Source: Chimonanthus salicifolius | Taxonomy: Eukaryota; Streptophyta; Magnoliopsida; Laurales; Calycanthaceae | Assembly (NCBI GenBank): GCA_013350335.1 | Contig: CM023539.1 | Location: 11,470,302-11,534,301, forward strand | DNA length: 64,000 nt | Direction: 5' to 3' | In this document: positions 34,008 through 45,260 of the stretch, one piece after another | Layout: each line of letters opens with the position of its first letter | Position numbering within the stretch: position 1 is the stretch's first letter | Position numbers and translations under genes: made by a program | The notes under the pieces: generated by a model | Told to the model about the DNA's origin: nothing | The model's input: the letters and a program-made list of their open reading frames with translations, nothing else | The model's database searches: none

Positions 34008-35288
34008 TCAACCTTTGGTTGGAGAGACTGGGTTGGTGAACACAAACTTCGTATGTATATTAGCAGCACAGAAGCCATTAAAATTAGTAGCAGAAGCGTG
34101 TGCATAGGCACCCATGTTGGGGAAAACCAACCAATCCCCTACACCAAGCTCAGGCAATTGCCTATCAGTAAATACAGTATCTAGAGCATCACAGGTAGGT
34201 CCGAACACCGTCGTTCGGAACGTCGGTAGGCCTTTACAGAGGGGATTTTCCCGCCGGGTTGTGTAAGCGAAGGGCACAGCATTAACACCCTTTCGGTGGT
34301 AAATCACACCATTCATCGACCCGTAAACTCCATCGTTGATCCAGTACTCACGTAGTTCACCTCGAACCCGTTTACCGATCACATTGGTGACTAGCATGCA
34401 CGCCGCTGATACTAGATACTTTCCGGGAGTCGCTGTAACTGACATGACGGCGAGGTAGGGGAACTGGGCTTGGAGTGACTGGCGAAGTGCCAAAGCTTCT
34501 TTGACAAAGCCAGTGCCGGAGCAGAATCCACCACCCACATTCAGCATTCTGGGCCTGGAGAGGCCCAGTTGAGTGAAGGCTTGAAATGCATTGCATACCA
34601 CTTCCATGGCAGCTCCATGGGTCTTGCCAGGCGACGAACTTCCTTCTGGTTCAAATGAGATGCCGACTACATTTAAACCCAATTCCCGAGCATGCCGCAG
34701 AACTGGAATCACCTCATGAATTAGAGCACCACTCTTTGAAGTAGAAGCATTTCGCGAACTCGCCTCGCCGCGGTCCGGAACATGAATGTGGAGCAACAAT
34801 GAGCATTGTGGGTGGAGCTTCCTCACCTTGTCGAGCTCTTCGACAGAGTCGAAGACGAGCATGTCTACGTGGACTCCCGCTGCATACTTGATGTGTTCTT
34901 CCGCCTTGCAGGGGTTCGAAAATAGGATTCTATCAGGCGACACTGCCAAGGAGAGGACATGGGTAATCTCGGAACGGCTGGCACAGTCGAAACCGGCACC
35001 AAGAGCGGCTAGAGTGGCAAGTAGGGCTCGGTCAGGGTTGCACCTCACAGGGAAAAAGGGTCGGATGGTGGGCAGATTTTGGAGCCATGAATGGTAGAGG
35101 GAGATTAGAATTCCTAGGTCAGTGATGTAGAAGGGATCCAAAGGGACTTCTTCATCTATAATCCTCACAAGGGCTGAAGTGAGTGGGTCTTGTGAGGGTG
35201 ATAGTAAAATCTCCCTCACCCTAATGTTTTTCAGAGCTGGGATTTGCATGAGGGATGGTAAGGTTAGAAGGGGAGGTTGTGTATCCAT
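34008..35288 (-). CDS. Ornithine-decarboxylase-like protein lacking the PLP lysine (candidate pseudoenzyme)
   Basis: A single intact 426-codon frame that aligns end to end with plant ornithine decarboxylase, a PLP enzyme of fold type III making putrescine in the cytosol. Kept: FDCASRSEI (100-109), NPCK (125-128), GGGF (252-255), REYWINDGVYGSMN (313-326), FGPTCDALDTV (362-372, with the acceptor Cys366 and Asp367), GDWLVFPNMGAY (384-395). Changed: the Schiff-base lysine of the YALKCNPD motif is Arg82 (PVRCNPD); the His of SFHxGSG is Glu213 (SFEPEGS), which also alters the phosphate-side glycine/serine; the Glu of AEPGR is Thr287 (ATPGK); and the R-K region of the PDD-PKYGA loop is replaced by Ser-rich sequence. 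Such a protein should not form the internal aldimine. The frame has no stops, so selection for a non-catalytic role, or very recent decay, is possible. Plant ODC genes are usually intronless, as here. Confidence 0.93.
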   Translation of the reverse strand: MDTQPPLLTLPSLMQIPALKNIRVREILLSPSQDPLTSALVRIIDEEVPLDPFYITDLGILISLYHSWLQNLPTIRPFFPVRCNPDRALLATLAALGAGFDCASRSEITHVLSLAVSPDRILFSNPCKAEEHIKYAAGVHVDMLVFDSVEELDKVRKLHPQCSLLLHIHVPDRGEASSRNASTSKSGALIHEVIPVLRHARELGLNVVGISFEPEGSSSPGKTHGAAMEVVCNAFQAFTQLGLSRPRMLNVGGGFCSGTGFVKEALALRQSLQAQFPYLAVMSVTATPGKYLVSAACMLVTNVIGKRVRGELREYWINDGVYGSMNGVIYHRKGVNAVPFAYTTRRENPLCKGLPTFRTTVFGPTCDALDTVFTDRQLPELGVGDWLVFPNMGAYAHASATNFNGFCAANIHTKFVFTNPVSPTKG

Positions 35289-35358
35289 TTAATCTTTCAG
35301 AAGAATTGCTAAAGGGCTCTTTGTGAACTTGGGAGATAAATGAGTTGTGAAGGTCGGA

Positions 35359-35366
35359 TTTATATA
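35359..35366 (-). promoter_or_regulatory. Probable TATA box of the ODC-like gene
   Basis: The complement reads CTATATAAATCC. It lies 71 bp upstream of the ATG at 35288, which would leave a 5' leader of roughly 40 nt. 35367-35520 is otherwise unremarkable. Confidence 0.55.
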
Positions 35367-35530
35367 GGGTTTGGCTTTTCCCCTGTTTTGGGTATATTAG
35401 ATGGAATCCATTACTTCTGACTTTTACGCTAGAATCTCCATAATTGAACACTTTAAATCAGAAGGTGAAAGTGGAAGATGGTGAAAGGTGAGAGGAGTGG
35501 CTTCTTGCACCTAACTCTACTAAGACTAGG

Positions 35531-36742
35531 GCCTCGTTTGGATCAGGGGAAAATTTTCTAGGGGTGGCTAATCAAAGGTGGGTAATAAGTGCTGCATAAT
35601 TAATAATAATTTTATGAGAATTAATAATTTTTAATAAATTTATATAATATAAAATTAAAAGTTTAAAAAAATTGTTAAATTGAGTTAGAAAGCCTAAAAA
35701 TTCATTTATAAGTGAAAATATTTCATACGTCCATGTTGGACTATATAACTGAATCTATTTTTTAAATTCTAACTTATTTTCAATTCAAGTCAACTAATTT
35801 AGGTCGCTTCAAATTGGGTCATAGTCGAACCACTATAATTAAGTGCATAATTGGACCTATAAATATTATATTAATATGTTTAAACAAAGAGACATTTATA
35901 AAAGAAAATATCCATTTTTAAAATAAATTTATTATAAAGAATTAATTTTAAAAAATCATCACATAGTGATAAAAGAATAAGAAGAGTGTTTTATAAAGCA
36001 TATCTTATTTTAACTCAAATTTTTTAAAAAAAAATTGTGACCAACCCATATTTTAAATTGTTCAGTTTAACCAACTAATATTTGACATTGGAGTGAGTCG
36101 GATTTGAATTCACCTACTGAAGTTGTACGAAAAATATTTTATTTCTAAAAAGGACACTCTATGCTAATATAAGTGAGTCATTAAGGACTTATATCACAAA
36201 TTGAATTGAATTGAATGATATTTGATAATGATATGAAATTTATTAGTTTTATAAATTTAAACAATTTATTATTACCAAAATTTATATAAAGTTAGTCTTG
36301 TAAAACACATAAAACTTTAAAATTTAAACAAGTGAAATTAAATAATTGAAAAGATGATTTTTATTCTCTATCAAATTTAATTACTTAAATCAAATAGATA
36401 AAATTTAAATAATTTTTTTATTTTATAAGTATAATGTTGAAAATATTTCATTTATTTTAGTCAAATTATTATTATAATAAATTAACAAATTTTAAAAATA
36501 AAGATGTTAGATTGAAATTTGAATTGCATTGAGTTCCATTCACAGCTATGAAGGGGATTGACAAGATAACGAAGGGAAGGAGAGACAAAGGTTTTATGAA
36601 TACTACTCGAGGCCAAAGGGTTTTCAAATTTGTTAAAGGGGAGGTAAAATCCAATTTTTTTACCTCTACCCTCTCGCTACCAAACAGAGGAATCCGAGGG
36701 TTACCTGTGTTCCTCCCTCAATTCACCTCAAACAAACGCAGT
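35531..36742. mobile_element. TIR DNA element related to 4953-6054
   Basis: The left end GCCTCGTTTGGATCAGGGG and the complement of the right end ACTGCGTTTGTTTGAGGTG match the GCTGCGTTTGGATGAGG ends of the element at 4953. Flanks CTAGG (35526-35530) and CTAGA (36743-36747) are a 4/5 match. AT-rich interior with no coding frame. It lies in the upstream flank of the ODC-like gene, about 240 bp from its ATG. Confidence 0.5.
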
Positions 36743-36747
36743 CTAGA

Positions 36748-37136
36748 GTGAAAGTTGCTAGCGTGCGCATGGGTGTGCATGGTTAACTTTGCCATTACAA
36801 CTTGATGAGTCATCAACTCAATTACAAATTTTGTAAAAAATAAAATTTTACCCATGTTAATTATCATATTTTTTTACCCCACTAAGACTAGAGTGTTCAT
36901 TACTAGAAAGTTGCTAGTGTGCGCATGGGCGTGCATGGTAAACTTTGCCATTACAACTTTGATGAGTCATCAACTCAATTACAAATTAAGTAAGAAATAA
37001 TTTTTTACCCCACTAAGACTAGAGTGTTCATTTGTAGAAAGTTGCTAGAGTGCGCATGGGCGTGCATGGTTAAATTTTCCCTTAGAATTTAGAACTTTGA
37101 TGAGTCATCAATTCATTTGTAAATTTTGGTAAAAAA
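36748..37136. repeat. Three direct copies of a 130-150 bp unit
   Basis: AAAGTTGCTAG-GTGCGCATGG, then GTGCATGGT, TGATGAGTCATCAA and CCACTAAGACTAGAGTGTTC, start near 36750, 36906 and 37038. The last copy is incomplete, cut by the Stowaway element at 37139. TGATGAGTCATCA is itself palindromic. Confidence 0.85.
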
Positions 37137-37138
37137 TA

Positions 37139-37314
37139 CTTCCTATGTTTTATTTTAGTTGTCCAATTTTAAAATTTTGAATTAAAAAAAAAAAGCTCTC
37201 AAAAAGCTTATAAACTTCTCTCCAAGTAGAGAGAGAATCAAAATAAAATATCAGACAATTATTTTGAGACAATCTCAAAATGCAAATTAGACAACTAAAT
37301 TGAGACAAAAGGAA
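37139..37314. mobile_element. Stowaway-type MITE
   Basis: The left end CTTCCTATGTTTTATTTTAG, then TTGTCCAA, pairs with the complement of the right end TTCCTTTTGTCTCAATTTAG, then TTGTC. TA on both sides (37137-37138, 37315-37316). 176 bp. Same superfamily as 33014-33203 but clearly a different subfamily. Confidence 0.75.
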
Positions 37315-37316
37315 TA

Positions 37317-38190
37317 AAATTTTACCCATATTTTTATCATATTACTTATATAGGACGAAATCTTTAACACGTCTATAGTTTATATCGGTTAAAAATAGGT
37401 TAACATTTGCACTGATTTCATTGAATACAATTTTTTTTAAACAACTGCATGCTTTCATCCCAATAATAAAGATGACTTCAATAGAGTTTCATTAGGGACG
37501 CTTATGCTTCATTGTAGGACTAGGCCAGCAAATGTCAAATTTGTAACTGTAGTACCCTTTTGCAAATTTGCGGCTCAGTGAAGTAATTTGTTATACATAT
37601 CACATGAGAAGAAACTTCTAGATATATTAAATTATAAAAAAAAAAATCTGTATAATAATTTTTAAGAATTTCAAATAAAAATAGAATATCAACATTATAG
37701 TTTACTAATATAGCTCCCATTGTCTAATTCATGTTTGAAGAGTACTTGTTATCATTGTTACAAATACTTTTCTCGGGATATTAACAACGATCGGTAATAT
37801 CAAGATTTTTCAAGTTCTCAGATTTTTACTAGGAAATTATGGAAAAATCTCGTAGAAAATATAATATTTATAAATAAAAATATTAAATAAGAAATTTACC
37901 GGTATTTAATTGAGAACTTATCGAGATATTATCGCAATAGTACTATTTATTATGATTTAATTGAGAATTTATCAAGAATTTACTGCAGTACCAATAAATC
38001 TTGAGATAGCAATGTTGATTAATATTTTACCAATAAAAATATGATAAATTTAAAAATATTAGAGATATTTATGAAATTACTTATTATGAAATCCTAGTTG
38101 TTGCCTTTTTGGTACTATCCTTTGTGCACTCGGTCGCACTACAAGCCTAAGGCCCTAAAAACGCCCACATATTTTACCTTGAATGAGTCA
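37317..38190. other. AT-rich intergenic DNA
   Basis: Contains several variants of TTATCGAGATATTATCG / AATTTATCAAGAATTTA at 37780-38010, a weak internal repetition. No gene. Confidence 0.4.
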
Positions 38191-38199
38191 GTTGGACTG

Positions 38200-38745
38200 A
38201 GTGTATTAGCTCGTCCATCTCCATTTTTGGAACTCCAAACAAGCCTGCTTCCCCTGGGAAGCAGAGGAAGCCCCATCAAAATTAAGATGGACCTTGTTAG
38301 CTTTAGGATGCTTCCAAAGGATTAGGCTAGAGATTTTTATTGTAATAGTTTTGTTCATCCATTCATTAAATGCAGCATTGGCTTTCTGGGTTACATCATT
38401 TGCATTATATTATTTGCTTTCAAAGATTAGTTTGCATTATAGTCATCCAGTCCTCTTATAACTTGGGGGGAAAAATTGACTCCAAAGCAGGGGTAAAGAA
38501 AAAGGGTGAATATCGGCCAATACTCAGACCCCTACTCCAAAGGGCTTGCCTATCTTCTCCGACGGTTGTGTATGATTGATGTAGATCTAGAACGAAATAA
38601 GGAATCTTTTTCATGCCTCTGTGAGGCTCCCTCACCAGAGGAACAAGTGTTCATGGGTTTCTTTGTCTGCAAAGCAAAGGTGGCAATCAGAATAGATGTT
38701 CACGCCTCTCTTAACTAAGACATCTTTAATAGGGTGTGAAGTTTT
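38200..38745 (-). pseudogene. LINE (non-LTR retrotransposon) 3' remnant: zinc-binding and RNase H parts
   Basis: On the minus strand, 38735-38620 reads DVLVKRGVNIYSDCHLCFAD, then KETHEHLFLW, the reverse-transcriptase zinc-binding motif (CxxC ... HxxLF) of plant LINEs. About 400 bp further, 38340-38230 reads KHPKANKVHLNFDGASS, the start of the LINE-type RNase H domain (KLNFDGA). The spacing and order fit a plant L1-like ORF2. Stops and frameshifts between the two parts and the absence of the reverse transcriptase show it is a dead 5'-truncated copy. Confidence 0.72.
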
Positions 38746-38749
38746 TAGA

Positions 38750-39400
38750 ATTTCTATAAGAAATATTGGAGTTTCGGGTCGGCTCTAGCTATAGGAGAGG
38801 TAAGCCACCGTCGTGACCCCCAAATTTAGTCTAAAAAATAATCTACAGTAGAGTCCCTGAGATTTTAGGCTCTCTACAGTAGAGTTCCATCTTAAAAATT
38901 TTGTCTAGAAATTTGAGATTTTATGCTATCTCATGGCTAACACTGAGTGGGATAGATACCTTTCAAATAGCCGTCCACTTTAGACGTGAGAAATAAGTAA
39001 ATGTTATCTTTCTATGAATACTTTTAAATATTTGATTCCACTTGGCGGTGCAAATTAAATAAGTCAATCTTCCATCTCAACAAGGAAATGTGTTAGGAAC
39101 CCTCGAAGAGCTCGTATGCTATGTGAGTCTTTTTCTTCAATAGTTGGAATGTTCTTTCCCCCTGTCGTGGAAAAATCTAACATACTTTTGGAACTTTAAT
39201 TGTCATATGACACAATTACCTCTATAAAAGTAAAATGAATAAATTTTTATTTAGATAATATGGGTATCTCAATCCCACATTAAAGGTGTGACTAATCCAA
39301 AGACATATGAGACTACTATCAAAGTGAATAGATGAATTAAATTGGCTTTCTCACAATCTAGACCAATGTTTTAAAACTCAGATCGAGCCGCAGTTGAACT
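38750..39400. other. Unassigned DNA
   Basis: A near-duplication around CTACAGTAGAG-TCC (38830 and 38876) is the only structure seen. No gene. Confidence 0.4.
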
Positions 39401-39519
39401 GTGACCGTCTTTATTGAGGGTTGGTTTGATTGAAAAATCGTCAAAGCTGAAAAACCTCCAAAGGAGTACCATTCCCAGCAGAATCTCTTGGAGTATCATC
39501 GTCCATGCAGTCCTGAGAC

Positions 39520-39830
39520 CTTTCCTCTTCTCCATTCATCGTCTCTGGCCCTCTGCCTTTCATCGTATATTTGTATTGCCTTTCATTGTCTCTACCGGCC
39601 TGAAGAGTCGAAGACAAAGATACTGTTGCCATACCATACTCAGACTCGTCTCAGGCTTTCATCGTCCCTGCTGGCTTGAGACCAATTTTTGCTGCCTTTC
39701 CTCTTCCTCCTTTCATCGGCCTTTCATCGTCTCTGCCTTTCCTCCCACGAACCCATACTCATTTTTTTTAATGATTTCAAAAAAATAAAAAATAAATTCA
39801 ATCCCCTGCCTTTCCTCCCATTCGCAGAGT
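39520..39830 (+). repeat. Degenerate CCTTTCATCGTCTCTG repeats
   Basis: Variants of CTTTCATCGTCTCTGCC recur irregularly (39532, 39557, 39580, 39655, 39710, 39722). The open frames across this C/T-rich tract are a composition effect. Confidence 0.6.
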
Positions 39831-40716
39831 ATTATCATGCAAACCACTGGAAACATCATACTATATATGGTAAAAATATGGAATTGATCTCATTTCATTC
39901 TTCTCCTATTTTGTCCCACGACACATATTTGCACTTGTTCAACCTTTTAAAGCACTTATTTGGACATACGTTTCCTATGATAACGGTAGCCTTTCATGCT
40001 CAAAACTTCTTTACATTAAAAGTTTTAGATAGCTTTTCATCAACTTGTCAATCCTGTTAAAATCTTGATTAAAAATTTGTATGTCATCAACATAAGGCAC
40101 TAATATGAACATAATGGTTCATATCTTCCTGTTTATATTTAGGGGTGTTCATTTGCCCGAGGGCGACTTAAATAAATGGGGTTGAGGTTTTCGCTGACAG
40201 GCCAAGCTAGACAAAGCTTGCTAGCCTTTAGGTCCGAATATTATTTTATTATTTTTTTTTGTCTTATAACATGAAAATATAATTGTACAAGTTTAAAGAA
40301 TATTTAAAATTGATCATCTTTTAAAATTTTATCTCAAAAATCTATTTTTAACCACTGGATCTTAGTAATCAAAATCACCACGTGTCATTTTTTAAGGACA
40401 TCCACCAACTTTGACTATCAAGATCATGCAAACAAATTATAGATATTTACATATAATTTCAATCGGTACAATTAGATTTTCGATTAAAACAATTTTTTTT
40501 AAAAAGAAATTGTGCTAAGTGCAAAATTATCAAACTTTAAACAACAGGCTCATGCTTTTGGAGCAACGTGCCTATTTTATATATATATATACCCTACTTG
40601 AGGTACATCGAAGTAGCGCCCTAAGCATTGGTTGGTTAAAAATGTCTTAGCTTGTATAAGATGCCTATAAAAATCATAAAATAAACTAAAGGCTATGTAG
40701 AAAGTTTCCCAACTTT
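39830..40716. other. AT-rich intergenic DNA
   Basis: No coding sequence. AGGGGTGTTCATTTGCCCGAG at 40141 resembles the start of some non-autonomous plant elements, but no matching end was found. Confidence 0.35.
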
Positions 40717-40874
40717 CATAGTATGGAGTTCTGATTCAAGAGCTATCTAAATTTGATTGTACTAAAATTCATAGTTTGGAGTTTTGATTCAAGAACTATC
40801 TAAATTTTATTGTACTAAAATTCATAGTTTGGAGTTTTGATTCAAGAACTATCTAAATTTGATTGTACTAGAAT
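40717..40874 (+). repeat. Tandem repeat, 53 bp x 3
   Basis: TTCATAGTTTGGAGTTTTGA, then TTCAAGAACTATCTAAATTT, occurs three times in a row. Copies two and three are almost identical. Confidence 0.92.
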
Positions 40875-41063
40875 TAATATCCTTGAATTTGGATCTTGAA
40901 AAAGTCTAAGTTGAGAAATTTATTGAACTTAGAGCTACTCCAAACTAGGGCTTAATATATACAAATAGTTTTTAATAACAAACTTGTAATCTTCATCTTG
41001 GCAATACATTTTCCATTGAGGCTTTACAACATGACTCAAATCTCAACTAATCTTAGATGTCAG

Positions 41064-41130
41064 TTCCGTTCCATTTTGACCAGAAGAGCTCAAACATTTT
41101 GGATCTAGCTGAAAAATGGAACGGAATAGG
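41064..41130. repeat. Inverted repeat TTCCGTTCCATTTT
   Basis: A 14-bp arm (about 41066-41079) is matched by AAAATGGAACGGAA (about 41114-41127). It could be an end of a small MITE; further partial copies of GTTCCATT follow at 41148. Confidence 0.6.
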
Positions 41131-41164
41131 TCTAGCCAGTACCGAGTTCCATTCTAGATTGTTC

Positions 41165-42149
41165 CAGCCAAAACCACTTGTCCCTATCCATTCCTCTCTA
41201 CAAATTTTATTTTATTTTTAAATTTTTTTTAATACACATAAAATCCAACGTACAACTAAAATATAGAATTCATGGGATACAATTACGAAACATTTGATCC
41301 TAAAATGAAATATGAAGCCACTTGATCTTAATGGTCAAACTGAACATACATTCTTAATTCAAGTAAGCCCGGTGAATTTGACTGGTAAGATTAAATTGCT
41401 AGAAATTGAATATTGGACTGAAATTTGGTCCAATTGTACTTTATTGAGTTATTTTCAAATCATATGGTTTATTTTTAATGTGTACAATGAAAAATTGAGA
41501 AAAAAAAAATTGAAATAGACCCGATGTGTTTGTTTTAAGCTTGACCTTTAATTCTAAATAAAATGAGCATTCAAGTGTAATTCTTTGGTGTTTTTGTCTA
41601 ATTAAATTTTTAATTGATTCTTATTAGATTAAAAACTCAAACACTCTTGAATTAGTATTTGATAATTACACTATTATGAATTGAGATTACAAACATAAGT
41701 AGTTATGTAATGACAATTTATATTTTCATTTATGTAGATTAGTTTGAATTGATGAAAAAAATTAATTTGGATATACTTATAATTTTTTAATATTGTCTTC
41801 ATATCCTTTATATTTTTTTGAATTTTTAAAATTTATGTTGTCTTTTCTAAAGCGAAACACTGAAATAATCGAAATGTCTATAACATTCCGTTATAGAGAT
41901 AAAACTGAAATATGTTTCAAAACGGACCTACCAACTATTCAACTAATACACTCACCACTTGTACCCACACTCTGCAGAGAAGGTTTTGGTGCTTATGCTT
42001 TCATGCTCTTCAATATCACACTACACAATTAAAACAAAACTCCATACCCAAGAAGGTATGGGGAATCTTATGCTCACACTTTTCAAACCTTCCTAAGTAC
42101 GTTTCAACTCTCGTCCTCCATACTACATGAAGCTAGTCTATACATCCCA
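41165..42149. other. AT-rich intergenic DNA left of the Copia-like nest
   Basis: No gene supported; short frames look fortuitous. Confidence 0.4.
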
Positions 42150-42417
42150 TGTTGGAATATAATTAGAATTTTAGAATATAGAATTATTATGTGATTAGGT
42201 TTCTATATTTGGGTTTATCTCTAATAAGAGATGTATTTGGTTTAGACTTATGTTAAGAGTTTCAGTTTGATTGCGATAGCCTTAAGGTCGGCTAGAGGCT
42301 TTTACAAATACATCTAATAGCTTAGAGTTTAATACAATACAATTTATTTCTTTTTTACATGGTATTAGCCAAAATAGATCATACTGAGTGACCTTCACTA
42401 AACAAGCCTCTTCTTCT

Positions 42418-42453
42418 CTCCCTCTGCTGGAAGAGATATATCGGCAGAGGGAG
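42418..42453 (+). promoter_or_regulatory. Hairpin in the leader of the Copia-like element
   Basis: CTCCCTCTGC (42418-42427) pairs with GCAGAGGGAG (42444-42453), with two further possible pairs inside. It lies 46 nt after the primer-binding site. It is the counterpart of the stem at 23072-23110. Confidence 0.7.
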
Positions 42454-44264
42454 GGAAGGATATCCGTATCAAGACTTTCTCGCGTATTTGCATTATCCAG
42501 TCTGGTATGTCATGTTTAGCAAGCAACTTGGGTTTGCCTTCTTGGAGTCTCTTGTATGGCAACTGAAAGAAGAGAGCAGATCTTCCTGCGTTTTACGCCA
42601 TCAACCATCGAACCTCTCTCCAAAAGGGGTCTTGTTCAACAGATCTGCCCTCAGAAAGTGCAGATCTGTCCTCTTTTCTCATTAACAAGTGCCTCTGAGA
42701 AGCAGTAAAGTATCCCCCAAATCTTTATTTTTTCTGCTGTTTCCATCTCTGTTAGAAAACATACCATGATATCGTTGCAAACCTCTTGCTGTTGCTATTC
42801 ATTGCATCTCCAGACGTGCATCTCAACATCTTTAGATCTGGTTCTCATCGCCAACTAAGGCGAAATACAGGTCTGGACGGAGAAGATTGAAGAACAGATC
42901 TGTTATTTATTCCCACACGCTTCTGCTTCAACGCTGCTGCTCGGATCTCCCACATCTGAAGCTTCTCCGTTTGCAGAAATTGCATCTCCTTCGGCGATGA
43001 TATTCGTTGTTCTGCTCTAGTCATTCTGATCTATGGCAGATCTGCTACACCCCTGTACCGTTGTTTCAGATCATATCTGAACCCTGCTACCCAGAACTCC
43101 ATCGCCAAAAAAAAAATACAATTTTTTTATGGGTTCCAATCATTTTTTATCTGATCCGGTCTGTGAGATTGTATAGGCTGTCTTCGTCTCTGAGATTTCA
43201 GATCAGATCTGAGCACCTCAGTTACTTCTACCATATGGACTTCTCATTGGAGAACGCTTGAACGTGGAACCAATTGCTAATTTCGATATGTTCTTCGAAA
43301 GGGTCTATACATATTACTGTGCAAAGGGACTTTGGTGCATTATCATCAAGTTCATGTGTAGCTTCTCAGCTTAATGCTCCAATATAAACCGTCTGTTCCG
43401 TTTTGTTGTTTTTTCTTTCCACGATCTGCGAGATTTGTGAGAAGAAGAAAGAGGGAGAATCGAAGAAAGGGATGCAACTTGGCCTTCTCCTCATACTTTC
43501 GTTTTTCCCTCATCGTTGAGGACACTCACCGAAACCGACGCTCTGAAGAAAGGAACGTAACTTGCCTTTCTTCTCTTGCTTTGTTGAAGCCGAAGAAAGG
43601 GACACAAATTGCTCTTCTCAATATTTTATTTGCTGGCCTTTATGGCTACAACCATTGTTTGTTGGATTTTATGTGTAACGCCCCGTCCCGTTACAGGCGC
43701 ATTATCTCAGAAATATCTCAAAGCGTCACAAAAGACGTACATCGAGTTTATTTTTGGTTGAAACGAGGTAACTACCTCCAGCTCAACAAACCACAAGTCC
43801 AAAACTAAGACACATAACAAAACCACAAGTGTAAACTAATCAAAAGCAGTTATACAGTCATCCAAACAAACATAAGATAAGGAGTCCATACAACTAAGAT
43901 TTCTCAAATTCAAAATATGATCAGATCATAAACTTCTATGCACTGCTACTCCTCCCCTGGTACATGTTCAAGGGACCCACCTGGTCCCTCTGCGATCGGG
44001 GTACTTGAAAGGTAAGGGTGAACAAACCGGCCTAGTGAAGGGATAAAACATACCACATATTAGCAACATAATCATATATCACATGTATATTGTGCAATAA
44101 ACTTCATAAATGAATGAACATCTTTTTCCGTGGATACTCAACTATACTATTAATCAAGGGTCCCACTGACTCGTCCAAGACCCCATCCCCATAACTGTCA
44201 ATGGTCCTCCAACAACTCCGGTCTCCCTCCTAGTATAAATGGGAGACCATACAATATACAATGC

Positions 44265-44450
44265 CTCAACTGCCGGAATACAACGGGGAAACCCGCATCT
44301 CCTATGGGGGTCTCGACCGCTGGAGCATAACGGGGAAGCCAATCTCAAAGGTAAATACCTCAACCTCCATAACGCAACGAGGAAACCCGCTTCTCATATG
44401 GGGGTCTCGACCGCCGGAGAGTAACGGGGAAGTCCTCCCGACAATCAATT
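44265..44450. repeat. Tandem repeat, 94 bp x 2
   Basis: CTCAAC, then CAACGGGGAAACCCGC, CTATGGGGGTCTCGACCGC and GGAG-ATAACGGGGAAG recur from 44265 and 44359. The homologous element at 54448 has a single unit (about 55033-55125). Confidence 0.88.
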
Positions 44451-45049
44451 CGTCACATCATCATAAGCATGTACACATGTGAATAGTCTTTCAGATGCAT
44501 GCACACGGTGTTAGGATCATGTATAACAATGAGGATACGTCCTGATACTATCAATTCAAAATCAACAATATAGTTCATCATGCGAGTTAAAAGTATATAA
44601 TGAATTACTTAGTCATGCATGTCTACACTCAACATGGCTTCATTAGTATCTAGTGAACAAACAACCCAAGCATCATCAACCATTTCAAATATTACATTTA
44701 ATTACCAGGTTGTCTAATTAAAATCCTCCACAAGTGCATATAGGTAATAGGAGTACGCCCGAGCGGACCCTCTGCCACATACATATTTCAACAGTTTTCC
44801 CTTGCCGAGTGGCTATATAAATAGAGGGTTCACTCAAGTCACTCCATGTCCAATAATAGCGGGTTAATGTATGCAAGTGTATGCTAAAACAGTAGTAAGT
44901 TCCCTCACAGTATGTGTGGAGTTGAAGTCCAAAGCGAGTATACGGCTTGAAGGGTCAAAGGGAGCTCAATCTGACGAAACAAAGTGGAACGGATAAGTAA
45001 TAAGACAAAACAGGTTAAAAAGAGGTCGGAGATAAAATGGGCCTACATT

Positions 45050-45260
45050 GGCCCGGGCCGAACAGGGCTTGAAAACGGGTTGGGGAGGTGTGCCGGGCCT
45101 ACCAGAAGTGGGCTGGGCCAAGACGAGTTGGCTAGGGCCGGAACTAGTCGCTGGGCCTGGGCCGGACCCAAACTAGTCCGTTGGGCCTGGCCTGGACCCA
45201 AACTAAATGGGCCGGACCCGAACTAGTCTGCTGGGCCTGGGCTGGGCCAGATGAAGTCTA
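45050..45260. repeat. GGGCC-rich imperfect repeats
   Basis: GGGCCTGG-C-GGACCCAAACTA and variants with CTAGTCCGTTGGGCC or CTAGTCTGCTGGGCC occur about six times. GGGCC/GGCCC halves make many short palindromes. This occupies the place where sister elements carry other palindrome arrays. Confidence 0.75.

Noticed and set aside
34786..35097. Plus-strand 103-codon frame
   Set aside because: Antisense shadow of the ODC-like gene.
39414..40060. Two overlapping frames of about 124 codons
   Set aside because: They run through CTTTCATCGTCTCTG repeats; composition effect.
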